Positions 26,338 to 35,647 of a stretch of 64,000 nucleotides of DNA are shown here, piece by piece (positions within the stretch are counted from its first letter, which is position 1; each line of letters starts with the position of its first letter). Under the pieces are notes generated by a model that saw nothing but the letters and a program-made list of their open reading frames with translations, did no database searches and was not told the DNA's origin. The translations under genes were made by a program, and so were the position numbers. The stretch is from Cytophagaceae bacterium (GTDB lineage Bacteria > Bacteroidota > Bacteroidia > Cytophagales > Flexibacteraceae), in NCBI GenBank assembly GCA_027490155.1, contig JAIXYP010000045.1, positions 62,001 to 126,000 on the forward strand, read 5' to 3'.

Positions 26338-27138
26338 ATGAAAATAATGATTGCGGGCGGCGGCAATATGGGCCGCACATACGCTGATAGCTTCACTGCC
26401 AACCAAACAGTAAGCAAGGCCGATCTTTACATACTAGAGCATTATCAGGAAAAGGTGGCTCAATTTGTTGATGCAGGCTACCATAACACCTATTGTGAAG
26501 GTGGCAACTGGGTGTCCGAAATGGATCTGATCGTCTTGGCTGTAAAACCCCAGGATGCGGAGGGTCTTTATCCTATCCTAGCACGATACATCAAGCCAGA
26601 GCAGATGGTCCTGACTATCATGGCAGGGGTCCGGATCGAGAAACTGCGAGCAGCCCTGCCAACAACCAAGATTTTGCGAGCCATGCCTAATCTGCCAGCC
26701 CAAATCGGCATGGGGATGACTGGCTTTACGGCAGATAAGTCAGTTACGCTGGCTGAGTTGTTCGAGGTCCATAACCTGCTCAATACCACAGGTCGGAGCC
26801 AGTATTTCGAGGATGAGAACCTCCTAGATGCCGTCACTGCAATTAGTGGGAGTGGGCCAGCCTATGTGTTCTACTTTATGCAGGCCATGATCAGCCAAGC
26901 TGAGGCAATGGGCTTCAGCAAACCACAGAGTGAGCTACTAGTGGCTCAGACTTTTATGGGTGCTATCCACTTGCTGAAGGGTAACAACCTGAGCTGCGAA
27001 CAATGGATCCAGCGGGTGGCCAGCAAAGGGGGCACCACGGAAGCTGCCCTTAAGTCCTTCGACCAGCAGGAAATCGCGGAGCACATCGGCATTGGGCTTA
27101 ACGCCGCTCTTGACCGGGCGGTTGAATTAGGTCGGTAA
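26338..27138 (+). CDS. proC: Pyrroline-5-carboxylate reductase
   Basis: Last step of proline synthesis: reduces 1-pyrroline-5-carboxylate to L-proline with NAD(P)H in the cytoplasm. 266 residues, standard length. The Rossmann start is MIAGGGNMGRTYAD, then MDLIVLAVKPQD, LRAMPNLPAQIGMGMTG, SGSGPAYVFYFMQA (substrate binding) and the signature VASKGGTTEAALKSF near the C-terminus. Its stop codon directly abuts the stop of the convergent receiver gene. Confidence 0.96.
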   Translation: MKIMIAGGGNMGRTYADSFTANQTVSKADLYILEHYQEKVAQFVDAGYHNTYCEGGNWVSEMDLIVLAVKPQDAEGLYPILARYIKPEQMVLTIMAGVRIEKLRAALPTTKILRAMPNLPAQIGMGMTGFTADKSVTLAELFEVHNLLNTTGRSQYFEDENLLDAVTAISGSGPAYVFYFMQAMISQAEAMGFSKPQSELLVAQTFMGAIHLLKGNNLSCEQWIQRVASKGGTTEAALKSFDQQEIAEHIGIGLNAALDRAVELGR

Positions 27139-27558
27139 TTAGGCAATAGGGGCTTCTGGCTTAGTCGGAAGATAGGTGCTGAGTTTGTCAAACAAGTCTT
27201 GCGGCATGAAGGGTTTGTTGACATAGTTCGTGAAGCCTGAGGTACGTACTAGCTCGGTTACATCAGCTTCAGGGCTTGCGGACAGGGCTAGAATAGGCGT
27301 TTGTGCATTAAGCCCACCTTGGTTACGAATAATCTGGACTGCCTCAGGGCCACTCAAATTGGGCATCATGAGGTCCATCAGGATTAGGTCATAGACTTTT
27401 ATTGATGCCATGTTAACCGCTTCCTGACCATCCTGAGCAACTTCAGGATAGATGTTCCAGCGGTTCAGGAACTTCGTGATCACTAGGACATTCATTTCGT
27501 TGTCCTCAGCCAGTAATATATTGGGTTTGGCAAAATCGCCAATCGGAAGAGGTTTCAT
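27139..27558 (-). CDS. Receiver (response regulator) domain, remnant of a hybrid histidine kinase
   Basis: 139 residues from ATG 27558 (a GTG at 27591 is also possible). It is a complete CheY-like receiver: NILLAEDNEMN (acidic pocket), LILMDLMMPNL (phospho-acceptor Asp), ALSAS (Thr/Ser switch position) and YVNKPF (Lys). There is no output domain. Directly upstream, in the same frame, lies the damaged ATPase domain of a sensor kinase (27559-27840), so this is the C-terminal domain of a former hybrid kinase. It is uncertain whether it is still expressed alone. It converges with proC with no spacer. Confidence 0.75.
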   Translation of the reverse strand: MKPLPIGDFAKPNILLAEDNEMNVLVITKFLNRWNIYPEVAQDGQEAVNMASIKVYDLILMDLMMPNLSGPEAVQIIRNQGGLNAQTPILALSASPEADVTELVRTSGFTNYVNKPFMPQDLFDKLSTYLPTKPEAPIA

Positions 27559-27840
27559 GTTCGAAAGTGGGACGGCATTGCTGGCCTCCACAGAGTAATA
27601 GAACGTTAAGATAAACGAAAAGGTCGAATCCGCATTAATTATTGTATCCAGATTACTCTGTCCACCGATAAGTTAGACCAAGGTTGTCGACATACTTAGA
27701 CCAAAACCATTAGCAACATAATCAGAGGCGGTATAAGTTTTGGCCTGCGTAAATCCCTCCAACACTTTGGTCAGCTCTGGCTCTCACTCAATAATTGCAG
27801 GTTGCTATAGCCCCGATCTTAGGTCTACTAGCAGGTAAGG
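27559..27840 (-). pseudogene. Decayed histidine kinase ATPase domain
   Basis: In the same frame as the receiver, the translation reads ELTKVLEGFTQA, then NGFGLSMSTTLV, a stop, LIGGQSNLDT and STFSFILTFYYS. This matches the end of a HATPase_c domain of a hybrid kinase (FeaFsQa, GTGLGLSItkkLVelMGG, GSTFsFtLPf). Three in-frame stops are seen at 27673-27675, 27784-27786 and 27805-27807, and the G2 glycines are partly lost. The upstream dimerisation domain is gone. A pseudogene. Confidence 0.8.
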
Positions 27841-28163
27841 ACTTTAAGCGCGTAACGCTATTTGTTTTTGAGGGTATCGGGCGTTTTCCAGATAAGGTAT
27901 CGAAGGATGGCGTGTGCATAGGTGACCACGTTACTCGGTTTCGACTTTGATGCTTTTGTTAAGTGCCGTTTGCCTTCTACCAAGGTGACCAAGGCCATAA
28001 GAGTTTCAATAAGCTCTGCTGCGAACTAGGTGAGCTTGTTGAAGTTGTGTGCGTAGGGCTTATCCAGAACCAATAGCGAATGCAGTTTGGCTAGCCTGAC
28101 TCGTTCGTTGGGGCTAAGCGTGGACTCAATCTTCCCTTTAGAGGGCGAAAATGTTGCTTCTTT
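27828..28163 (-). pseudogene. Decayed gene of unknown family
   Basis: A minus-strand frame of about 111 codons, interrupted by stops at 28026-28028 and 27858-27860, reads as a plausible helical protein: KGKIESTLSPNERVRLAKL, then FAAELIETLMALVTLVEG and VVTYAHAILRYLIWKTPD. It has no start codon (a stop precedes it at 28164-28166). Codon use fits neighbouring genes. I recognise no family. It slightly overlaps the kinase remnant in another frame. Confidence 0.55.
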
Positions 28164-28274
28164 TTAGCTTAGAAAGTAGTTTGCTTATCGTCTTTATTGC
28201 TTTGAGTTTTTGGATCACTTTTAGTGATATTGCCTAGCTGATTCTTGTTCAAAAACCAATCAAAAACCAGACGA

Positions 28275-28778
28275 ATGACAATGGAGTTCAAGGGCCGGAT
28301 CCAGAAACAAGACCAAAATACGATGGGATCTGTGGCCTGCGTATTTCTGCCACGTGACATTGCCGACTACTTAGCAGCCGAGGGTGTAAAACGGATATTG
28401 GTCCATACCGAAGGTCTGGTCTTGAAACGAGCCGCCATAAGTGATGGGGAAGGTGGCCGATATATTATGACAGGTAAGGATGTGCTTCAGAAGCTGGGAT
28501 GCGGCATAGGGCACATGCTGGATATCAGGATCGAGGTGGACCCAGACCCAAACGCCGTTGATCTGCCCGAAGAGCTGGAGGTCGTGCTAGAGCAGGACGA
28601 AGAATTTGCCAAGTATTTTTTTGGCATCACAAAGGGCCGCCAGCGGAGTTATGCCTTTTACGTGTCGACGGCAAAAACAGTTGATACACGCATTAAACGC
28701 AGCTTGGACCTAGCCTACAAGGCCAAAACTGGCCAACTCGATGCACAAAGGCGCAAGGCACAAAAAACAGAAGAGTAG
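28275..28778 (+). CDS. YdeI/OmpD-associated family protein (DUF1905 plus YdeI tail)
   Basis: 167 residues from ATG 28275; a TTG at 28245 is less likely. The N-terminal DUF1905-like half runs from MEFKGRIQKQ through GSVACVFLPRDIADYL to LKRAAISDGEGG. The C-terminal YdeI-like part is LEVVLEQDEEFAKYFFGI, RQRSYAFYVSTA and KTVDTRIKRSLDL. Proteins of this family are linked to bacteriocin or stress resistance in some bacteria, without a known biochemical activity. Cytoplasmic. The stop codon lies in the 5' arm of the terminator. Confidence 0.8.
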   Translation: MTMEFKGRIQKQDQNTMGSVACVFLPRDIADYLAAEGVKRILVHTEGLVLKRAAISDGEGGRYIMTGKDVLQKLGCGIGHMLDIRIEVDPDPNAVDLPEELEVVLEQDEEFAKYFFGITKGRQRSYAFYVSTAKTVDTRIKRSLDLAYKAKTGQLDAQRRKAQKTEE

Positions 28779-28803
28779 TGCCAATAACACTACTCTTCTG
28801 TTT
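28768..28803. terminator. Strong bidirectional terminator hairpin
   Basis: CAGAAGAGTAGTG (28768-28780) pairs perfectly over 13 bases with CACTACTCTTCTG (28788-28800), loop of seven, then TTT. On the other strand short T-rich bases also follow. It sits between converging genes. Confidence 0.8.
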
Positions 28804-28828
28804 AAATTTCAATGTTGAACAAGTATCG

Positions 28829-30478
28829 TTATTGTAGCTCGACTAGGACATGACACCTAGACCCTTTGGCAAAAGGAATTGTTGGCGTACCTGTCAAAGT
28901 CAGCGGCTTGCCATCCACCAAAATAGACTTGACGATATGGCCTGTCCCATGATACCAAAAACTATATTGACAGCCCCTAATTAGCAGCCCTTCGAGTTTT
29001 GCCTTCGGATACTGAGTGCTGAGGTTGGGCTTCAGGACGATGCCTTGGTCAGTCAGGTTGAGCCCTAGGACGTCCTGCAAGAGGTTGCGCAGGTAGCCAC
29101 TAGCACCCCAAGTTTGGCGGGTGGTGCTTTCCCATAACACCAATTTGCGATCGTTATCCTCCTGCACTCCACCATAAGGTAAGCGATTATCCGGATGGTA
29201 AATCTCCATAAACTGGCGGTCACGGAAGGCGTGCTCGGCTTGTAGGGTTACCTCATGATGTAGCCTGAGGCTATCATTGGTGATGGCTGCGGCATGGGCC
29301 CAGAGGCTTTGTACCATCGTCCAGACGGTCTGGGCATGGCGTGGATAGTGTTTGATGCTCGACTGCGCTTTGGTTGGCTTAAAGGCGTCATATCGGCTGA
29401 AGCCTGGCCAGAGGCAAGGCATACCCGCATTTGTTTGGTGGGCAGATGCCATTATCTGTTTGGCTTGCTCGGCAGAGGCCACACCGGTTGAAATGGCAAG
29501 TGCGAGGCCCATGCCCTCCTGATGTGCTGATGGTCCGTTCGGATCCTGAAAGTAGAGATAGGTGCCACGGTCAGGTTGCCAAAGCTGCTTATTGATATTA
29601 TCCTTAAGGGTAGCTGCTTTTGTGGCCCAAGTAGGGTCTGATTTGCGGCCTAGGATGGTAGCTAGTAGCGGGAGGGTCTGATATGCTTGGTAGTGCACGC
29701 AGTTAGTGCTGAGTGCCATCAGGGGCAAACCAAAGCCAACCTTTGATTTTTTGTCAGCATTGGAAGGTTCGAATGGCCATTTTTTGATGTTGCTGACCCA
29801 ATGTTCGCCACCTTCGATCCAGGTACCAGTATTAGCATAAAGGTCAGGGTAACCCGAGATGCCGTCGTTAAAACCTGCAGCACCACGGAATAGGCCATAA
29901 CGCTTGTTATACTCATCACGCTCGCGGTCGGCTAAGGCATTAAGCGAAGCTGTCATCGCTTCGTCAACGAGGCTGGTGTCGCCAGTGGCTAGGTAATAGT
30001 CATAATGTGCACGGGTCTGGAGCAAGTTGTCCCAGTATTCACCAGCGAAAATCAGGCGGCCATCTTTGTCACGTTTCAGTTGTGAAATAAGGGTATTGTG
30101 GCAGGCCGCGGGTGCCAGCATGGCCATGCCGTTGCTGATGCTGAGGGCTCCATCCCGAGCCCATGGTCCGTAATAGTCGAGGCCGGCATAGAGGCAGGTT
30201 TGGCTGTCAGGCAGCAATCCACCCTTGAAAGGCTTAAGGTTGCTTGCGATGTCACCCACCGCAATGCTAAACACCTTGCTCAGGGTATCGATCTCCGCAG
30301 GAGTGGCCTTGAAGGTGGGTACATAGAGCACGTTGGCCACGTCGATGGGCTTGGTGCCGCCGCTGTTTGCTTGGTCTGTTGGCTTTTGTTGGCAACTAAA
30401 ACCGAGCATGGCAGCTAGGCCAATAGTAAACAAACTGCCTAATGAGGTATTGCGTTTATTGAGGTTAGGTTGGGTCAT
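28829..30478 (-). CDS. Glycosidase-like lipoprotein, six-hairpin (alpha/alpha) fold
   Basis: 549 residues from ATG 30478 with a lipobox (LGFSC) after a short signal peptide. The body has features of the (alpha/alpha)6 glycosidase superfamily: YYGPWARDGALSISNGMA, YWDNLLQTRAHYDYYLATGD, LFRGAAGFNDGISGYPDLY, PCLWPGFSRYDAFK, LWESTTRQTWGASGYLRNL. The GPWARDG and GFNDG acidic residues are good catalytic candidates. An alpha-linked or debranching activity on oligosaccharides at the cell surface is likely, but the exact GH family is not clear from sequence alone. Confidence 0.75.
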   Translation of the reverse strand: MTQPNLNKRNTSLGSLFTIGLAAMLGFSCQQKPTDQANSGGTKPIDVANVLYVPTFKATPAEIDTLSKVFSIAVGDIASNLKPFKGGLLPDSQTCLYAGLDYYGPWARDGALSISNGMAMLAPAACHNTLISQLKRDKDGRLIFAGEYWDNLLQTRAHYDYYLATGDTSLVDEAMTASLNALADRERDEYNKRYGLFRGAAGFNDGISGYPDLYANTGTWIEGGEHWVSNIKKWPFEPSNADKKSKVGFGLPLMALSTNCVHYQAYQTLPLLATILGRKSDPTWATKAATLKDNINKQLWQPDRGTYLYFQDPNGPSAHQEGMGLALAISTGVASAEQAKQIMASAHQTNAGMPCLWPGFSRYDAFKPTKAQSSIKHYPRHAQTVWTMVQSLWAHAAAITNDSLRLHHEVTLQAEHAFRDRQFMEIYHPDNRLPYGGVQEDNDRKLVLWESTTRQTWGASGYLRNLLQDVLGLNLTDQGIVLKPNLSTQYPKAKLEGLLIRGCQYSFWYHGTGHIVKSILVDGKPLTLTGTPTIPFAKGSRCHVLVELQ

Positions 30479-30740
30479 TCTAAAGGTTGATTGTTGTGGG
30501 TGATGGGTACTAGGATCATGACTTAGGCCACTATTACTCGTAAAAGTATAGACCAATGAGCAATGCATGCTTGCAAAATTTTCGCCACTATGAGTTCACA
30601 GAACAACTAGGTCGCAAGCCTAAGATTAAAGGCTGGTTAATCTGAAAAAAATCATCATATTTAGCCATCATACAGTCTGGATAAGGCCATGTGATCGCTA
30701 CCACACGCACCAAATGTTTTACCCTTTACCCCAAGTCCTT

Positions 30741-33700
30741 ATGAAGCGAATATTTGCCAATGGTTGGGCGCTTTTGTTAGTTCTAGCAATTAGTGCCTTA
30801 GCCCCAATAGCAGAAGCCAAACGGATTAACACCAAAGTTCATAACAAGCAGTCTGCAGTTAGGTTGCTCGAGCCATTTACGGCCTCTCGCCAGCTGACTG
30901 AAAGACTCGATAGTGTCTCAAAGGCATATCTGTTAACTATGCCAAATGCCACTGCATTTGCTGAGCTCATCAAGGACCGGCCTCTGAATGTCAACATCAG
31001 TATCCCGACCAAGGATGGAGACCTAGTGGCCGAGCTTGGCGTCAGCAACTTCATGAGCCCGGATGTCAAGTTTACTGTCCGGGATGAGAATGGGGTCAAA
31101 CCATTGGCATACCAAAAAGGCTTACACTACCAAGGTCAGTTTGCAGGTGACCCAACTAGCCATATCGCTATAAGCTTCTTTGCGAATGGCCAGATCATTG
31201 GGGTGGCTTTCAGTGCGAAGCCAGGGGGTAATTTGGTCATTGGTAGGCTCGAGACAAAGGGTGTGCCCTTTACGGAGCGCCCGGTCGTGATCTATGACGA
31301 TCAGGACCTAAAGGTGCACAACAACTTTATGTGTGGCACGACAGACGAGTTTGAACCCGAAAAAAGCAATAAAGGCGGCTTGATGCCCAACTATAAAAAC
31401 GAAGTTGAGAAGGGTGTGGCGGCCAATTGCAAAACCATTACGAACTATTGGGAGGCAGGTTTCACAATGTATGTAGCACAGGGCAGTAGCTCGGTCACAA
31501 CTACCAACCACCTAACGGCCATTTTTAATGTGGTGAACCAGCTCTACAACATCGAGCAGCTGCACCATACCCTCAGCCGTGTCCAGATCAATACCGCATC
31601 TGACGCCACCCGTACAACGACTTCTAATACCGTCCTAGATGATTTTTCGGCCCGCCAAGCAGGTGGTTTTGCCGAAAACTTGGCCCATTACTTCACTGCG
31701 CAAGAGGGCCTCGGCGGTTTGGCTTATGTAGATATACTTTGTCGGTCTCAGGCCAATCTCAGGACTGGTATGAGCGATCTGAATCTTGATATCGCCTCCT
31801 TGCCAGCCTACAGCTGGGATAGCGAGGTCACGACACACGAAATGGGCCACAACTGCGGCAGCCGCCATACCCAATGGTGTGGTTGGAACAAAGGCGGCGG
31901 CGTTATCGGCAACATCGATAGCTGCTATGCGACAGAAGCCGCTGCCGGAAGCACTGCTTGCTATACTGGTACGCCAGTGGCCCGCATTGGCACCATCATG
32001 AGCTATTGTCACCTAAATGGCAGTATTGATTTGGCTAATGGATTTGGACCACTACCGGGGGCTACCATCAGAGCTGAGTTTGCTGGGGCTAGCTGCCTTT
32101 CGGGCGTTGCAGCACCAACTTTGGCCTCCACTGGATCCACCAGCACCTGCCTTGGTGAGACTGTGAACCTATCCGTGAATACTGTTGCGGGGGCTACTTA
32201 CTTGTGGTCGGGCCCCAATGGCTACACGGCCAATACCGCCAGCATCAGCCGCACCAACTTGGCTAGCACTGGCATCGGAACCTATACTGTGCAAGTGACG
32301 GTCAATAACTGTACCTACACCGCACGCCCTGTCCTGATTGCCCAGTCTTGTGTGACCCTTACGAACCCTAGTAAGGTGGCCTCGCTCTGCGTAGGCGATA
32401 ATCTGCCATTTGCAGCAACACTAAACGGGGTGGCGCAAGCTGGTACTAGCATGGCTGTCCAACTCAGTAATGCTTCGGGGTCTTTTGCTTCGCCGACTGT
32501 CTTGGGCACATTTACCAATACCAGTTCCATCAATACTTCCCTAACTGGCACTTCTAGCATAGGTGCTGGTAGCTATCGCTTGCGCGTCGTAACCTCCCAC
32601 CGAGGAACGTCCTATACCAATGTGTTGCCGCTAGCAGTATCTGTTGTTGCTAGGACCGCAGCACCTACTACACCATCAGCCCAGTCGCTTTGCGGCAGTG
32701 GCCCGGTGACGTTCACCGCCCCAGTCAACACCTTTGCCAAACAGTGGTTTAGCCCACTTGGCAGCCAAGTCAGCACTGCGTCCTCTTACACCACACCGAC
32801 CCTTAACGCCTCGGCTAACTATACCTACGTCCAGACAGAAACTGCAACTGCCTCAGTGGGAAAAACGACAGCCACTGGCGGTAGCAACCGATCAGTTGCT
32901 TCCAGTTTTGGGAACTGGTTGCGTGTATTCCGTACCATGCGCATTACAGGCTTTACAGTCAATGCTGATGCTGCGGGCACAGGCACCATTAACTTATTGG
33001 ACTCTGCGACCAAGTCATTGGCAGCAACTGCAAACTACTCGTACAACAGTGGTAATACCAATGTAACTGGCCTATCGATCACCTTGCAACCAGGGGTCTA
33101 TCTGATGTCAGGCTCGGCAACTGCCAACCTGTATCGCACCAACTCGGGCGGAGGTTATCCTTATTCAGTAGCTGGCGTCTGCGAGATGCTAGGTGCTGAC
33201 AATGGCGGCCCACCAAACTTCAGCTCCAGTTTCGTCTATTGGTACTACAACATCCAGCTCAGCTATACACGTTGCCCAAGTAGCCCTGTTACATACGCTG
33301 CCACTGTCACGAACCTGAGCATACCAACCGTTAGCCCAGCTGGCCCACTCCAAATTTCTGGCCCGACTGTCTTGACGGCTCCTGCTGGTTTTAGTTACCT
33401 ATGGTCTAACAGTGCGACCACCCAGTCCATTACGGTCAGTACAGCTGGTAGCTATTCTGTCCGTACGATCCAGGCAGGTTGTACATCTGCTTCCTCAGCG
33501 GCTGTTGTGGTTACGCTAGCCGCTGCCCCAACCTATGTTTGGAATGGCACGGGTGCTTTTAGTACCGCTGCTAATTGGTCTAGCAACACCGTACCTTCTG
33601 GCCTCACCGCTGCAGATACCATCTATATTAACAGTGGTACTTGTACACTGGACCAAAACCGATCGTATCCTAATGTGGTTGTCCGTGCCGGTGGTACCCT

Positions 33701-35345
33701 TGCACTAGGGGCTTTTGGCCTTACAACCAGTGCTACGTTCCGGAATCTGGGCACTGTTAGTAGTGCTGCCGCTGGTGTCCTCACGATAGGGCAGGGGACA
33801 GCCCGCAGCCTTGGTACCACGACTCTGCCCAATATTATCCTAGGTTCTACAGGCAACGTGACGGTCATCGGAGGGTTTAGGGCAACGACATCCATGCGCT
33901 GCAATAACACCATTACCTTGTCGGGCGCAGCTGATAAACTCACCTTGGGTGCTTCTGCAACAGGATCTGCATCCTACCATGCTTCTAGCAATGCGAGCTT
34001 CGTTGGCAATGCAACCCAATTTGTACACGAAGTCTGGCTAGATCCGTCTAAAGCAGGTGCTGCTGGCGGATGGTATTTCCTCGGTAATAGCATCAATACG
34101 ATGGCCGTGAGTCAGTTTGGTGTGGGTAATACTTTTGCTTCCAATACGTTCAACAATGCGGTGCCTACAGGTAGTTCGCTTTACCTATATGACCCAACGA
34201 ATGGTGTCTGGCCGAGCAACCAAGGCTGGGTCAAAACAACGGCCAATGCAACATTAAGCCGTGGCCAAGGCGCTAGGGTATGGGTTAGCAGGGCCCGGAT
34301 CCTTGCAGGTGTCTTGACCTTTACTGGTTTCCCAGACAACACGACTGTCAATAGATCGATGCTTTATTGTGCCGCTGGATGTACTTATGGTACTACAAAT
34401 GGATACAACCTAGTCGGTAATCCGTTTGCTAGCTCGCTTGACTGGGACTTGGTTACCAAAAACCAAATGGTCAACAGTGTGGCAGTATGGCGGCAGGATA
34501 GGCTACAGTACACCAGCTACGTTAATGGTGTGGGTGTCAACGGTGGTAGCAATCTGATCGCTAGGGGCCAAGCATTTTTTGTGCAGGCCCTTAACGGCAG
34601 TGGTAGCCTCAGCATTACAACTGCAGCAATCTCAACAGTCGGCACAACATTCTATCGCCAAGCATCGGTAGATAATCTAGTAAAGGTAAGCGTCCTGGAA
34701 GGTGGCCAGATGCAGGATGAAATTGCGGTCCGGCTAACCAATACTGCCACTGATGGATTTGATAACCAGCTGGAAGCTCCTAAAATCATGGGTAATAATA
34801 CCAATATCTACTCAACAGGGCTGGGCTCAACCCAATATGCCATACAGGCTAGAACCTTGCCAATAGCTAATGACTTGGTCCGCATTCCGGTTCTCCTAGA
34901 TGCTGTTCGCCAAGGCCAAATGCTGCATTTTGCGGGCTTGGCTAGCCTTACCAATGGTTTGTCTGTTTATCTGACACATCCAACTTTTGCTCAGCCAATA
35001 CAGTTGACAGAAGGTATGGATCTGCCTCTAACGGCTGCCATGGGCACTGGGCTTGAGCTCGTTTTTGGCCAATCATCACCCACGACAATTGGGGCCAACC
35101 TAGAGCGCCAAACAGCCTTTAGCCTTCAGCCAAACCCTGCCACTTCGGTCGTTCAGGTTCGGTCTGCTGGTCAGGTTATGCAGCAGGTTGAGGTCATAGA
35201 TGCTGTCGGAAAAGTAGTACTAACCCTCCGGCCGGATCAGACTGAGGCTAATATTGACCTTGATCAGCTAAGCCCAGCTACCTATTTGGTGCGGGTGACT
35301 GGTACTGCTGGTGTATCAAACAAAAAGCTCGTAGTTGTGAGGTAG
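30741..35345 (+). CDS. Giant T9SS-secreted M12B-type zinc metalloprotease
   Basis: 1534 residues from ATG 30741, signal peptide ending PIAEA. An N-terminal propeptide-like region is followed by a metzincin domain: zinc motif THEMGHNCGSRH at residues about 365-376 and the Met-turn GTIMSYCH. This matches reprolysin-like (M12B) enzymes. Next come Ig/PKD-like repeats (TCLGETVNLSVNTVAGATY), a jelly-roll-like segment, a beta-rich region (NRSYPNVVVRAGGTLALG) and a T9SS type A tail (LQPNPATSVVQVRS, LSPATYLVRV). It is an extracellular protease, possibly for scavenging or predation. A terminator follows. Confidence 0.9.
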   Translation: MKRIFANGWALLLVLAISALAPIAEAKRINTKVHNKQSAVRLLEPFTASRQLTERLDSVSKAYLLTMPNATAFAELIKDRPLNVNISIPTKDGDLVAELGVSNFMSPDVKFTVRDENGVKPLAYQKGLHYQGQFAGDPTSHIAISFFANGQIIGVAFSAKPGGNLVIGRLETKGVPFTERPVVIYDDQDLKVHNNFMCGTTDEFEPEKSNKGGLMPNYKNEVEKGVAANCKTITNYWEAGFTMYVAQGSSSVTTTNHLTAIFNVVNQLYNIEQLHHTLSRVQINTASDATRTTTSNTVLDDFSARQAGGFAENLAHYFTAQEGLGGLAYVDILCRSQANLRTGMSDLNLDIASLPAYSWDSEVTTHEMGHNCGSRHTQWCGWNKGGGVIGNIDSCYATEAAAGSTACYTGTPVARIGTIMSYCHLNGSIDLANGFGPLPGATIRAEFAGASCLSGVAAPTLASTGSTSTCLGETVNLSVNTVAGATYLWSGPNGYTANTASISRTNLASTGIGTYTVQVTVNNCTYTARPVLIAQSCVTLTNPSKVASLCVGDNLPFAATLNGVAQAGTSMAVQLSNASGSFASPTVLGTFTNTSSINTSLTGTSSIGAGSYRLRVVTSHRGTSYTNVLPLAVSVVARTAAPTTPSAQSLCGSGPVTFTAPVNTFAKQWFSPLGSQVSTASSYTTPTLNASANYTYVQTETATASVGKTTATGGSNRSVASSFGNWLRVFRTMRITGFTVNADAAGTGTINLLDSATKSLAATANYSYNSGNTNVTGLSITLQPGVYLMSGSATANLYRTNSGGGYPYSVAGVCEMLGADNGGPPNFSSSFVYWYYNIQLSYTRCPSSPVTYAATVTNLSIPTVSPAGPLQISGPTVLTAPAGFSYLWSNSATTQSITVSTAGSYSVRTIQAGCTSASSAAVVVTLAAAPTYVWNGTGAFSTAANWSSNTVPSGLTAADTIYINSGTCTLDQNRSYPNVVVRAGGTLALGAFGLTTSATFRNLGTVSSAAAGVLTIGQGTARSLGTTTLPNIILGSTGNVTVIGGFRATTSMRCNNTITLSGAADKLTLGASATGSASYHASSNASFVGNATQFVHEVWLDPSKAGAAGGWYFLGNSINTMAVSQFGVGNTFASNTFNNAVPTGSSLYLYDPTNGVWPSNQGWVKTTANATLSRGQGARVWVSRARILAGVLTFTGFPDNTTVNRSMLYCAAGCTYGTTNGYNLVGNPFASSLDWDLVTKNQMVNSVAVWRQDRLQYTSYVNGVGVNGGSNLIARGQAFFVQALNGSGSLSITTAAISTVGTTFYRQASVDNLVKVSVLEGGQMQDEIAVRLTNTATDGFDNQLEAPKIMGNNTNIYSTGLGSTQYAIQARTLPIANDLVRIPVLLDAVRQGQMLHFAGLASLTNGLSVYLTHPTFAQPIQLTEGMDLPLTAAMGTGLELVFGQSSPTTIGANLERQTAFSLQPNPATSVVQVRSAGQVMQQVEVIDAVGKVVLTLRPDQTEANIDLDQLSPATYLVRVTGTAGVSNKKLVVVR

Positions 35346-35405
35346 CATACTCGGTATCGATGGCATATTGATAGGAGATCTTTGCTGCCATCTATCACAA
35401 ACATG

Positions 35406-35453
35406 ATTAGCCCCATTGCCATCTTAAGGAAGGTAGTGGGGCTAATTTTTTTT
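35406..35453 (+). terminator. Intrinsic terminator
   Basis: ATTAGCCCCA (35406-35415) pairs with TGGGGCTAAT (35437-35446), then a T-run to 35453. It ends the metalloprotease transcript. Confidence 0.85.
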
Positions 35454-35647
35454 AGGATTGTCCCGCTTGCCTTGCAACCATTTGATGCATTTAGCTGTCA
35501 TATTTGTAGGATCAGGAGACTTAGTCTGGCAAATCTGTATCAAAGTCCTTATCTTAGCCCCTAAGTGCAACAAAAATGCTTGATGCCAGACTTATCAGTT
35601 TTGTATCAAAAGTCGTAACACCCAACAACCTTATTACCAAAAAAGCT

